This document shows, piece after piece, positions 38,054 to 46,298 of a stretch of 64,000 nucleotides of DNA. The position numbers were made by a program, and so were the translations under genes. Position 1 is the first letter of the stretch. Each line of letters begins with the position of its first letter. Source of the DNA: an uncultured Sulfitobacter sp. (GTDB lineage Bacteria > Pseudomonadota > Alphaproteobacteria > Rhodobacterales > Rhodobacteraceae); NCBI GenBank assembly GCA_937928635.1, contig CALFWM010000014.1:62001-126000 (forward strand), given 5' to 3'. Below the pieces are notes generated by a model. That model was not told the origin of the DNA. It worked only from the letters and a program-made list of their open reading frames with translations, and ran no database searches.

Positions 38054-39295
38054 TCAGGTGGTTTCTGACACGATCTGTTCTTGCTGACGCTCCGCACGTG
38101 CCAGCCGCAACAACAGGCCAAAACCCGCAATCGACAGCACCAGCACATAAAGCACACCGGGCGTCACGCGGTCCCCCAGCAGCAAGATCACCGGGGCCGC
38201 GAGTGCTGCGGCAACAACGGTCGACATGCCCCCAATGAGGGAGGCCGCCATACCTGCAATATGCCCCATCGGTTCCATCCCGATGGCGTTCAGGTTGCCC
38301 AGTGTCAGGCCCGCATGCAGAAACAAACCAAACTGCCAGAACAGGAACACGCCAAAACCATAGGGCTCTGGTAATTCCGTCAGGGCCAAGCTCCAGATGA
38401 CGCCAGAAATCACGATCTGTGCGCCAAAAGAGACCGTCACCAGACGGCGCATGCCCAACCGCACCACCAGCAGTGCGTTGATCCAACTGGCACTTGCAGA
38501 CACCAGCGCCGCCGCGCCAAACCAATAGGGAAAGCTGCCCGCGCGGCCATATATCTCATCATAGACCTGATGCACCATCATCAGCAGCGAGATCAGCGTT
38601 GCCATCGCCAACGTTTGAATGGTGATTGACAGGCGCACCGTGGGATGGGTGAATACCGCAATCGCGCCTCGCTTCATCACTGAAAACTCCAGCGGACGGC
38701 GGTTTGCAACGGGCAGTGTTTCAGGCAAGCGCAGGATCAGCCAGATCGTGCTGATCAAAGAAAAAACAATAAACGTCAAATAGATACCGCGCCATCCCAT
38801 CAGGTGAATGACCCCAACAGCCATTGCAGGCGCAAACCCCGGCACCAGCGCAAACACCATCATGACAAAGGACACAATGCGCGCCATTTCGCGCCCGGCA
38901 AACAAATCACGGGTCACAGCCATCGCAACAATCCGCGGCCCGGAGGCCCCAAGCCCCTGTATCACACGCGCGATCAGCATCAGCTCAAAAGACTGGGTCG
39001 CCCAGGCGAAAGCGGCAGAGGCGATATAAAGGAGCGAGCCGACGATCATCACACGCTTGCGCCCAAAGGCATCAGACAATGGGCCAGCAAGAAACGTGCC
39101 AAAGCCAAGGCCCAGAAAAAAGGCGGTAAGAATCAGCGGGGCGCGGTCCGGGTCAGCCGGGCTCAGCTCCGCACCAATGTCAGGCAACGCAGGGAGCATC
39201 GCATCCATGGAAAACGCAACTGTGGCGAACATCATCGCGATCAGGGCCACGAATTCCGTGCGGCTCATCTTAAATTCTGAAGGCTTAGACGTCAC
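38054..39295 (-). CDS. Bcr/CflA-type multidrug efflux transporter (MFS)
   Basis: 413 residues from GTG 39295, which has GGAG just upstream; an ATG at 39331 would start inside a perfect dyad and ATG 39268 is a second choice. Twelve helices; signature of drug:H+ antiporters with 12 helices: DAMLPALPDIG after the first helix, GPLSDAFGRKRVMIVG in loop 2-3 and RVIQGLGASGPRIVAMAVTRD (split at helix 4-5). Substrates unknown. Convergent with mfd (10 bp). Probably controlled at the dyad 39322-39341. Confidence 0.88.
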   Translation of the reverse strand: MTSKPSEFKMSRTEFVALIAMMFATVAFSMDAMLPALPDIGAELSPADPDRAPLILTAFFLGLGFGTFLAGPLSDAFGRKRVMIVGSLLYIASAAFAWATQSFELMLIARVIQGLGASGPRIVAMAVTRDLFAGREMARIVSFVMMVFALVPGFAPAMAVGVIHLMGWRGIYLTFIVFSLISTIWLILRLPETLPVANRRPLEFSVMKRGAIAVFTHPTVRLSITIQTLAMATLISLLMMVHQVYDEIYGRAGSFPYWFGAAALVSASASWINALLVVRLGMRRLVTVSFGAQIVISGVIWSLALTELPEPYGFGVFLFWQFGLFLHAGLTLGNLNAIGMEPMGHIAGMAASLIGGMSTVVAAALAAPVILLLGDRVTPGVLYVLVLSIAGFGLLLRLARAERQQEQIVSETT

Positions 39296-39321
39296 GTTGG
39301 CTCCAACCAAGCGCGCCAAAA

Positions 39322-39341
39322 CTGACGCCACATGGCGTCAG
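39322..39341. promoter_or_regulatory. Inverted repeat upstream of the efflux gene
   Basis: CTGACGCCA-CA-TGGCGTCAG: perfect 9-bp arms with two bases between, 27 bp before the chosen GTG start. Size and position fit a TetR- or MarR-type operator on the efflux promoter; no such regulator gene is adjacent. Confidence 0.5.
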
Positions 39342-39540
39342 AATTAACCTATGGTTGCGGCCGCATCAACAGACAAACGTTAACAAAGGTGAACTTCTTG
39401 AGATCAGTCTTGGGTTTAGCCAACAGGCGAGCGAATAAGTCGTGTTCTCCCTATGCATGTTTATTCATCTCAACGGGATGCGATGGCACTAAGAATGGTC
39501 AGAATCGCGCCGCCCCCAGCCAAAGGCCACTGTGCGTCGT

Positions 39541-39972
39541 TTAGACGGCCAGTTGAAACTTCTTGAGATTCAAAACGGGTTTGGAGGGCACAATGATCCG
39601 TGCCGGGTTATGCGGGAGATAGACGACCTGGGCGATATCCTGCAGGTCATCAAAAAAACCGTTCCACTCCGCGCCCATGGCAAAGATGCAGACGTTATAA
39701 TTCACGATGTCGGTGCGAATTTGCCCTGTGGTCTGCTGCGCAATCACGCGGTCCACATACCGGCAGCTTTCCAGCATATCGCGTCGCTGGGCATAATCGG
39801 CGGTGGTTTCAAACCCATAAAGATCCGCAAAGGCATCGGTGGCACAGCCCAAAATCAACTCATCCCCAAGGGCACAAAGATCCCGCAGGTGCTGATTTTC
39901 GGAAGGATGGGACAGATCAAACGTGCCATAGCTTAACACGGTACGACGCGGGGCTTTGGAGACCACGTTCAT
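39541..39972 (-). CDS. TagD-like cytidylyltransferase fold protein with both catalytic signatures lost
   Basis: 143 residues aligning end to end without large gaps with glycerol-3-phosphate cytidylyltransferase TagD: LSYGTFDLSH, ALGDELILGCATDAF, CRYVDRVI, DIVNYNVCIFAMGAEWNGFFD, VVYLP. However the HxGH nucleotide motif (HWGH in TagD) reads HPSE, and the C-terminal RTEGISTT motif reads HNPARIIV. It should therefore fold like the enzyme but not transfer CMP in the usual way. ATG 39972 overlaps the stop of an upstream 62-residue ORF. Confidence 0.75.
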   Translation of the reverse strand: MNVVSKAPRRTVLSYGTFDLSHPSENQHLRDLCALGDELILGCATDAFADLYGFETTADYAQRRDMLESCRYVDRVIAQQTTGQIRTDIVNYNVCIFAMGAEWNGFFDDLQDIAQVVYLPHNPARIIVPSKPVLNLKKFQLAV

Positions 39973-40157
39973 GTCTCTGCCTGACCGTTTGAAACGACGG
40001 CTGGGCCCAGTTCGTTGCGCCAAATCGCCTTGATCGGCGCGATGGCGGCAACCGCGTCAGGTTTTGCATCCACCAGGCGACTCAAGGGCCCCAAAAGGTA
40101 TGGATTGGATAGGATTGCGCTGTGCACCGCGCCCGATGTGTGTGAATTGCCTGCCAT
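39969..40157 (-). CDS. Small ORF coupled to the TagD-like gene
   Basis: 62 residues starting MAGNSHTSGAVHSAILSNPY and ending GQAET. A GGGCGGGC stretch lies before its ATG, and its TGA overlaps the ATG of the TagD-like gene (ATGA), so it may be a genuine co-translated peptide; equally it could be the remnant of a longer transferase gene, since the frame upstream closes within about 35 bases. No family recognised. Confidence 0.4.
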   Translation of the reverse strand: MAGNSHTSGAVHSAILSNPYLLGPLSRLVDAKPDAVAAIAPIKAIWRNELGPAVVSNGQAET

Positions 40158-40186
40158 TTGCCCGCCCGTAGAGTTTTATTATTATT

Positions 40187-40205
40187 GCGGGGTCTTTTGC
40201 CCCGC
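40187..40205. terminator. G/C hairpin upstream of the small ORF
   Basis: GCGGGG-TCTTTTG-CCCCGC in the 141-bp gap between the FrnE-like gene end and the 62-residue ORF. On the minus strand it is followed by A-rich rather than T-rich DNA, so it is not a classical terminator in either direction. Confidence 0.3.
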
Positions 40206-40298
40206 ATCGCTTGACCATACGACAAAGGCTTTTAAGGTGCAAAAACACCGTGCAGGGTGTGCATCGAACTGTGGCATTACTGCCATATGACAGGGCGG

Positions 40299-40940
40299 TC
40301 AGCTCTCTCCCGCCAGATCAGCAATCACTTTTGCCCAGAGTTCCGGCGGCTGCGCCCCCGGCACAGCGTGTTGATTCGCCACAATAAATGTCGGCACAGA
40401 AGTGATCCCCATCTGCCGCGAATGCACATCCCGGTCCCGAATGCTCTGGGCGTCTTCCTCGGTGTTCAGCAGGCGGGTGACAACAGCGGCGTCCATCTCA
40501 ATGCTGTCCGCAATATCGGCCAGCACCTCTTTGTCACCAATATCACGCGCCTCGACAAAGTAGGCGGTGAACAACGCGGCAACCGCTGCGGTCTGGCGCC
40601 CCTCAATCCCGGCCCAATGGATCAGCCGATGCGCATTCAGCGTGTTGGGCGTACGCTTCATCCCCTCAAAATTGATGTTCAGCCCTGCCGCCTTGGCGTG
40701 CTCGACAACCGGCGCATAGGCACGCACCGCCCCCTCTTTGCCGCCAAATTTCCCTTCCAGATAGGCGCGCCGGTCCATCCCGTCGCGCGGCATGTCCGGG
40801 TTCAACTGAAAGGGATGCCATTCAATCGAAAACCGATGGTTGGGATGATCTTGCAGCGCGCGGTCCAGATGGGTTTTGCCGATGTAGCACCAGGGGCAAA
40901 TGGGGTCAGACATGATATCAAGTTTGATCGGATCGCTCAT
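40299..40940 (-). CDS. DsbA-family oxidoreductase, FrnE type
   Basis: 213 residues, no signal peptide, hence cytosolic. Thioredoxin-fold active site CPWC at residues 15-18 and the cis-proline segment SVPTF near residue 190; the helical insert TPNTLNAHRLIHWA and FVEARDIGD are typical of FrnE and 2-hydroxychromene-2-carboxylate-isomerase relatives. FrnE in Deinococcus is a disulfide isomerase linked to stress tolerance. ATG 40940 is chosen; the start overlaps the end of the acyl-CoA synthetase gene by 23 bp. Confidence 0.9.
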   Translation of the reverse strand: MSDPIKLDIMSDPICPWCYIGKTHLDRALQDHPNHRFSIEWHPFQLNPDMPRDGMDRRAYLEGKFGGKEGAVRAYAPVVEHAKAAGLNINFEGMKRTPNTLNAHRLIHWAGIEGRQTAAVAALFTAYFVEARDIGDKEVLADIADSIEMDAAVVTRLLNTEEDAQSIRDRDVHSRQMGITSVPTFIVANQHAVPGAQPPELWAKVIADLAGES

Positions 40941-42432
40941 GGGGGTCAGCCTCGTATCGGGCGCGCAGGGCGCGGCGCAACAATTTACCATTGGCCCCCT
41001 GCGGGAGCACTGGCAGATGAACATAAAAGCGCGGCTGTTTGTAGCGCGCCAGCTTACCTTGCGCATAACCGTGCAGCGCGGCGTCGTCCAGTGGGCGGTC
41101 GGCGGTATAAAACGCCGCGATCACATGAACGCCCGCTTTGATCTCCACCTCGGTCACGCCAATGCTCTGCACGCCCGGTGCGGCGCTCAGCGCGGCCTCA
41201 ACCTCCAGGGGTGAGACGCGAAAACCGCCCGCATTCATCATATCATCGCGCCGCCCCAGATAGGTGATCTGCCCCTGATCATCCATCACGCCCTCATCCC
41301 CGGTCAAAAACCACGGTCCCTGAAAACGCGCAGCGGTCTGTGCCGGCGCATCAAAATAGCCCAGCATCAACCCCGGGTCAGTTTTGTGAATGGCAATTGT
41401 GCCCGCCTGATCCGCCGCAAGGGGCCCCTCAGGCCCCAGAATGGCAACGCGCCGGCCCGGCTGCGCCCGCCCCAACGTGCCTCCGGATGCCGGATGTGCC
41501 GGGCTGCCCGAGATAAATGTGGAACATTCCGACATGCCAAAGGCCTCATAGATCGCGGTCCCCGTGGCCTGCTCCCAGGCCTGCCGGACAGGCGCTGACA
41601 GCTTTTCCCCCGCGCTTAGCCCATGGCGCAGGTTTGGAATGCTCAAGCGCGTTTCTGACTTGAGCATCTGGCGGTAAACCCCCGGCGCGGCTGCAAAAAT
41701 ACTGGGTGTATGGGCTCTCATCAGGGCGGGCAAATCACCCGGTACAGTGCCCGGCGCAGGGATCAGGGCCGTGGCTCCCATTGTCCAGGGGTCCATCAGA
41801 CCGGTCCCCAGCGTATAGGTCCAGTTGAACGCGCCTGCATGCATCACCCGATCCTCACGGCGCAGCCCATACCACCCCTCAAACATCATCTGCCGCGCCA
41901 GAATGGCCCGGTGCGCATGCATCACGGCCGAGGGCGTGCCGGAGGTGCCAGAGGTATAAATGATATAGCCCAGCCGCTCGGGATCACCCATGTGCCAATC
42001 CGCCGGAGGCAGGGCGCGCATGGCGCGCAACTCAGGCAAGGTGATGCAATGATCCACCTCCGGGCAGGCCACCGCCATATCGCGCACCACAACACGGGGA
42101 GTCAGGGTGGCAATGATCTGCGCCACTTCCGGTGCTGTAAGTGCCGCGGAGGTGGGCACCACAACCAATCCGGCGGCCAGCCCCCCCAGATAGGCAAGGG
42201 GGAAATCGGGCGTATTGCCCAGACGCAGCAACACCCTATCCCCCGGCACCAACCCGGCTTGCAAAAAACCTGTCGCTGTCCCGCGCACTGCGGTAATCAA
42301 CGCGCAATAACTCCAAACCTCTTGCCCCTTGGCTGAGATCAACGCCAGTGCCGTCTTGTCCGGTGTCTCTGCCCCCGCCGCCAAAACATAAGCGGCCAGA
42401 TTAAACGGGGAAGGGATCGAAATCGCAGACAT
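40918..42432 (-). CDS. Acyl-CoA synthetase (AMP-binding, benzoate-CoA-ligase-like)
   Basis: 504 residues of the ANL superfamily. ATP loop YTSGTSGTPSAVMHAH (about 158-173), A5 motif YEAFGMSEC, A7 LTGDEGVMDDQG, hinge GRRDDMMNAGGFRVSP and C-terminal catalytic Lys in NGKLLRR. The YEAFGMSE and LMLGYF segments resemble aromatic or carboxylic acid CoA ligases. The substrate is not certain. Transcribed away from an XRE-cupin regulator 64 bp away, likely its regulator. Confidence 0.9.
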   Translation of the reverse strand: MSAISIPSPFNLAAYVLAAGAETPDKTALALISAKGQEVWSYCALITAVRGTATGFLQAGLVPGDRVLLRLGNTPDFPLAYLGGLAAGLVVVPTSAALTAPEVAQIIATLTPRVVVRDMAVACPEVDHCITLPELRAMRALPPADWHMGDPERLGYIIYTSGTSGTPSAVMHAHRAILARQMMFEGWYGLRREDRVMHAGAFNWTYTLGTGLMDPWTMGATALIPAPGTVPGDLPALMRAHTPSIFAAAPGVYRQMLKSETRLSIPNLRHGLSAGEKLSAPVRQAWEQATGTAIYEAFGMSECSTFISGSPAHPASGGTLGRAQPGRRVAILGPEGPLAADQAGTIAIHKTDPGLMLGYFDAPAQTAARFQGPWFLTGDEGVMDDQGQITYLGRRDDMMNAGGFRVSPLEVEAALSAAPGVQSIGVTEVEIKAGVHVIAAFYTADRPLDDAALHGYAQGKLARYKQPRFYVHLPVLPQGANGKLLRRALRARYEADPHERSDQT

Positions 42433-42496
42433 GCCCCTGCGCTACCTGAGCGGTGCGCGCGTTGCAAGGCAGGCGCAGGGCGGCTATAGCCCTGTC

Positions 42497-43120
42497 ATGA
42501 CTGCTGAAAATACCATTTCACTGATCCGCATTGCCCGTGAAAACGGGGCCAGCGATGATGTCCCTCCGATTGATCTGGGCCAGCGCGTGCGCGAAATCCG
42601 CAAGGCGCATAACTGGACACTGGCACAAGCGGCCAAACAGGCGGGGCTGGCGCGTTCAACCCTCAGCAAAATCGAAAATGGGCAAATGTCTCCGACCTAT
42701 GACGCCCTGAAAAAACTGGCAACAGGTCTTGAAATCACCGTACCCCAGCTTTTCACGCCGCCAGCGGCAGAGCGCATCAACGGGCGCATGGCCATCACCA
42801 AAACCGGCAGCGGCACGGCGAAGGCCACAACCACCTATGAACATGAACTGCTAGGCGACAGCCTGCTGAAAAAGCAGATGCTGCCTTATCGCGCCCGCAT
42901 CCGTGCGCGTTCGATGGATGAATTTGACGGCTGGGTGCGCCACGACGGCGAAGAATTCCTCTATGTCCTGACGGGCGTCGTACGGCTTTTCACGGAATTC
43001 TACGAACCTGTTGAACTGCGCCGCGGCGACAGCGCCTATTACGACGCGACCATGGGCCACAACGTGATATCGCTTAGTGCAGAGGATGCTACCATCCTCT
43101 GGGTCACATCGCTGCTCTGA
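42497..43120 (+). CDS. XRE-family transcriptional regulator with C-terminal cupin
   Basis: 207 residues from ATG 42497. Helix-turn-helix at about 25-80 (RVREIRKAHNWTLAQAAKQ, GLARSTLSKIENGQMSP), followed by a cupin sensor domain (about 130-207; VRHDGEEFLYVLTGVVRL, DATMGHNVISL). Regulators of this kind bind a small metabolite in the cupin and control catabolic genes; the divergent acyl-CoA synthetase is the obvious target. No strong operator dyad seen in the short gap. Confidence 0.88.
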   Translation: MTAENTISLIRIARENGASDDVPPIDLGQRVREIRKAHNWTLAQAAKQAGLARSTLSKIENGQMSPTYDALKKLATGLEITVPQLFTPPAAERINGRMAITKTGSGTAKATTTYEHELLGDSLLKKQMLPYRARIRARSMDEFDGWVRHDGEEFLYVLTGVVRLFTEFYEPVELRRGDSAYYDATMGHNVISLSAEDATILWVTSLL

Positions 43121-43127
43121 GCCTGTG

Positions 43128-43149
43128 TTTCACCCTTCGGGATAAACTC
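43128..43149 (-). repeat. Short intergenic repeat, copy 3 (XRE / aquaporin convergent gap)
   Basis: On the minus strand GAGTTTA, four bases, GAAGGGTGAAA; same unit as 1520-1540 and 51625-51645. Immediately before the triple hairpin. Confidence 0.6.
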
Positions 43150-43157
43150 CGGGGTTT

Positions 43158-43199
43158 GGGGCAGCGCCCCATTCTTAAAAAGAATGCGGGCTTGCCCGC
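43158..43199. terminator. Three consecutive hairpins between convergent genes
   Basis: GGGGC-AGC-GCCCC (43158-43170), ATTCTT-AAA-AAGAAT (43171-43185) and GCGGGC-TT-GCCCGC (43186-43199) abut with no spacer, ten bases before the aquaporin gene end. The last two resemble the pair at 26220-26265. Probably a bidirectional terminator. Confidence 0.55.
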
Positions 43200-43208
43200 A
43201 CCTTTTCC

Positions 43209-43856
43209 CTAATCTTCAAACAGCGCCCGCAGCACCACATGCGCCACTAAGACGGTCAGCAATTGCACGACAATAAATGCCGGAATATGACCGGGGTTGA
43301 TCCCGGCAAAGGTGTCTGAAAATCCCCGCGCGAGGGTCACGGCCGGATTGGCAAAGCTGGTGGAGGAGGTAAACCAATAGGCCCCCGTGATATAGAGCGC
43401 GACGAGGGTCGGCACCGCCTCTGCGCGCGCTTTCAGCCCGCCAAATATCACAAACAACAAACCAAAGGTTGCGACCCCTTCGGAAAACCACTGCGCCACA
43501 CCGGTGCGGTGCATCGTCATCGACCATTGCAGCACCGGCAGATCAAACATCACATGGGTGGCCCAGACCCCCAGGACAGCGCCGATAATCTGCGCCAGCA
43601 CAAAACCCGGCACACGGGCCCAGGGCAATTCGCCCCGCAGCGCAAAGGCAAGACTGACCGCCGGGTTGAAATGCGCCCCTGAAATCGGCCCCAGGGTGGT
43701 GATAATCACATAGAGCATACAGCCCGTCGCAATGGCATTGGCCAATAGCGCAATCGCGATATTGCCGCCAGAGAGTTCCGCCCCCATCACACCAGAGCCA
43801 ATGACCGAAATCAGCAACAGCGCCGTGCCAAGCGCCTCTGCCGCCAGTTGTCGCAT
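43209..43856 (-). CDS. Aquaporin-type channel next to arsC (AqpS-like)
   Basis: 215 residues, six helices and two half-helices. Both NPA boxes are intact: HFNPAVSLA and SFANPAVTLAR. The gene is coupled to arsC (arsC stop and this ATG share bases, TGATG), as in rhizobial ars operons where AqpS lets arsenite or methylarsenate flow out down its gradient after ArsC reduction. No ArsB or Acr3 pump and no arsR are nearby, so efflux by channel is the natural inference. A GTG at 43859 is an alternative start. Confidence 0.9.
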   Translation of the reverse strand: MRQLAAEALGTALLLISVIGSGVMGAELSGGNIAIALLANAIATGCMLYVIITTLGPISGAHFNPAVSLAFALRGELPWARVPGFVLAQIIGAVLGVWATHVMFDLPVLQWSMTMHRTGVAQWFSEGVATFGLLFVIFGGLKARAEAVPTLVALYITGAYWFTSSTSFANPAVTLARGFSDTFAGINPGHIPAFIVVQLLTVLVAHVVLRALFED

Positions 43857-44332
43857 CACATCACCTCGCCACAGGCCGCCAGATGCGCGCGCAACTTGTC
43901 GGGCGACATCGTTTCTACATCCTGCGCCAAGAATGTCAGCGCGCGCTTGCGCAAGACCGCATAGGCCTGCTCAAACGCGGCAGGGGCAGCATCCCCGGTG
44001 ATCGCTGCGGGGTCTTCTACCCCCCAATGGGCGCGCAATGGGGTGCCGGGCCAGATCGGGCAGGTCTCTGCCGCCGCCGATCCACAAACCGTGATCACCA
44101 CATCCATCACCGGCGCGTCCGCCGCGCCAAAGACATCCCAGCTTTTGGAGTGATAGCCGTCAACCCCATGACCCCGCTGTGCAAGCGTTTTCAGGGAGTG
44201 TGGGTGCACCCGGCCCGCAGGTTGACTGCCCGCCGAATAGGCGCGCAAACCTCCAGCCCCCAGATCGTTGAGCAAGGCTTCCAACAGGATCGAGCGGGCA
44301 GAGTTGCCCGTACATAAAACAAGAATATTCAT
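43856..44332 (-). CDS. arsC: Arsenate reductase, low-molecular-weight phosphatase type
   Basis: 158 residues of the LMW-PTP-like arsenate reductase family. The phosphate loop CTGNSARS occupies residues 7-14, with the nucleophilic Cys and the Arg of the CX5R signature, and later cysteines (VITVCGSAAAETC) correspond to the redox pair that resolves the arsenylated cysteine. Reduces arsenate to arsenite. Transcribed before the aquaporin. Confidence 0.93.
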   Translation of the reverse strand: MNILVLCTGNSARSILLEALLNDLGAGGLRAYSAGSQPAGRVHPHSLKTLAQRGHGVDGYHSKSWDVFGAADAPVMDVVITVCGSAAAETCPIWPGTPLRAHWGVEDPAAITGDAAPAAFEQAYAVLRKRALTFLAQDVETMSPDKLRAHLAACGEVM

Positions 44333-44372
44333 GAAGGTCAGTTAAACCGCATTTGTTTCAACTCTATGACAG

Positions 44373-46184
44373 TTATTCCTGCCACCACCATGCCTGCGGC
44401 ATATATTGCGCGCCATCCCCGTAAATCGGCACGTCGGGGAATTTCATACGCGCATCATGGGCAATCAATCCTTCGTTAAACTGCCAGAACGGAATCACGT
44501 ACCGTCCTGCGGTCAAAACACGGTCCATCGCCTTGGTCGCGGCGACAAAATCCTCAGAGGCGCGTGCGCTCAACATCCTGTCAATCATGGCATCAATTGC
44601 GGGCGATTTGACCCCCATCAGGTTGCGCGACCCGGGCTGGTCCGCTGCCTCACTGCCCCAATAGTAACGTTGTTCATTGCCGGGGCTCAGCGATACGGCG
44701 CGGCGAAAGTAGGTCACATCAAAATCAAACTCATTAATCCGCCCCACATATTGCGCGTTATCAACCGTCTCAATTGTGGTTTTAATCCCCAACCGTTCAA
44801 GTGCCGGCAAAAACAACTGTGCAATGCCCTGGGTCTCGCGGCTGCCTTTTTCCAGCAGGATGGTAAAGCGCACCGGCTGCCCCTCCGGGCTGGTCAGCAC
44901 GCCGTTTTGCGTGGTGAACCCTGCCGCCTTGAACTGGGCGGAGGCCGCGCGGATGGCCTTGCGGTTGCGCTCTGATCCGTTGCCCTGGGGCTGCACATAG
45001 CCCTCCAGCGTACCGGGCACGAGGTCATCGGCAAAAGGCGCCAACAGCGCTGCCACTTTGCCGGTTGCGGGGCCTTGGTCCATCGCAAGGATGGAGTTGG
45101 AGAAATAGGAAGAAATGCGCGGCAGGGCCCCGCCGGTCAGCGTTTCATTGATGTATTCAAAGTTGAATGCGGTCGTCAGCGCATCACGCACCCGCCAGTC
45201 ATCAAAGGGCGCACGCCGCGTGTTCATCACAAATCCGGTCATGCCGGATGGTTTCTGATGGGCAAAGCTCGATTTGACCACTCTGCCATCCCGCATCGCA
45301 GGGAAATCGTAGAGCGTGTTCCATGTCTCCACATTGAATTCACGCACCGCAGAGATTTGGCCCGCCTTGAACGCCTCAAACAACACAGAGGCATCGCCGT
45401 AAAAATCAATCCTGATCTGATCGAAATTGTGCTGCCCCTGATTGAACGGCACATCCTTGCCCCAATAGTCGGGGTTGCGTGTGAGCGTCACCTGACGCCC
45501 CGCATCAAAGTCAGAAATCACGTAAGGACCGGAGCCAAGCGGCACCTCAACCAGCGGGGCATTGGCAAAATCTTTGCCCTCCCATTGCGCCTTGCTCAGG
45601 ATCGGGCGCATGCCCGCCAGCAGCGCCAATTCGCGGTTATCCGTGTTAAAGGTAAACCGCACCCTGCGCGGGCCGGTTTGCTCAATGCTTTCAATCTGGT
45701 TCCACAACCCCAGATAACGCGGATGCCCCTGCGTGCCGAGCAACTCGTAGGAAAAAATCACATCCTCTACCCCCAAGGGGGAGCCATCGGAGAATGTCGT
45801 GCCCGCGCGCAGGGTAAATTCGACCCATTTGCGGTCATCCGGCACCTCGATGCTCTCTGCCAACACCCCATAAAGCGCAAAAGGTTCATCCCAGGACCGG
45901 CCCATCAGGGCGTCATGGGTGAAAAAGCGCAACTGCCAGGGCACGGTGCCTTTGCGCACGTAAGGGTTCAGACTGTCAAAACCACCTGTATTGCCCAGTG
46001 TGATCGCACCGCCTTTGGCGGCATTTGCGTTCACATAAGGCAAGGCGGAAAAATCTGCGGGCAGGGCGGGCGCGCCATACATTGAGATCGCGTGCTGGGG
46101 GTCTGCCAGGGCAAATCCCCCAGAGAGAATCAGTGAAGAAATCGTGGCAAACCGCCGTAGCTTTTGGAAAAAATGAATCCTCAT
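44373..46184 (-). CDS. Extracellular solute-binding protein, family 5 (peptide type, YejA-like)
   Basis: 603 residues. Signal peptide of about 27 residues (RFATISSLILSGGFALA). The DppA/OppA/YejA pattern is clear: ITLGNTGGFDSLNPYVRKG, EFTLRAGTTFSDGSPLGVEDV in pieces, LGSGPYVISDFDAGRQVTL, GRINEFDFDVT and the C-terminal PFWQFNEGLIAHDA. Length and the MYGAPALPADFSALPY start resemble YejA. Such proteins feed an ABC importer, but no permease or ATPase gene follows, so this is an orphan binding protein. Divergent from the candidate sRNA. Confidence 0.92.
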   Translation of the reverse strand: MRIHFFQKLRRFATISSLILSGGFALADPQHAISMYGAPALPADFSALPYVNANAAKGGAITLGNTGGFDSLNPYVRKGTVPWQLRFFTHDALMGRSWDEPFALYGVLAESIEVPDDRKWVEFTLRAGTTFSDGSPLGVEDVIFSYELLGTQGHPRYLGLWNQIESIEQTGPRRVRFTFNTDNRELALLAGMRPILSKAQWEGKDFANAPLVEVPLGSGPYVISDFDAGRQVTLTRNPDYWGKDVPFNQGQHNFDQIRIDFYGDASVLFEAFKAGQISAVREFNVETWNTLYDFPAMRDGRVVKSSFAHQKPSGMTGFVMNTRRAPFDDWRVRDALTTAFNFEYINETLTGGALPRISSYFSNSILAMDQGPATGKVAALLAPFADDLVPGTLEGYVQPQGNGSERNRKAIRAASAQFKAAGFTTQNGVLTSPEGQPVRFTILLEKGSRETQGIAQLFLPALERLGIKTTIETVDNAQYVGRINEFDFDVTYFRRAVSLSPGNEQRYYWGSEAADQPGSRNLMGVKSPAIDAMIDRMLSARASEDFVAATKAMDRVLTAGRYVIPFWQFNEGLIAHDARMKFPDVPIYGDGAQYMPQAWWWQE

Positions 46185-46263
46185 TTTCGAAACAATCCCA
46201 TTCTGCCCTTGTTTTATTGAGCCAAGTGTTAACGGGGGAATCCCGACAGTTCAAACTTTTAGC

Positions 46264-46292
46264 TTGGCGAAACGCCCCGTATCTCTTATAAA
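46264..46292 (+). promoter_or_regulatory. Sigma-70-type promoter of the candidate sRNA
   Basis: -35 TTGGCG (46264-46269), 17-bp spacer, -10 TATAAA (46287-46292). Expected transcription start at about 46299. One of the best matches to the sigma-70 consensus visible in the window, in a gap without genes on this strand. Confidence 0.65.
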
Positions 46293-46298
46293 GAAGTC

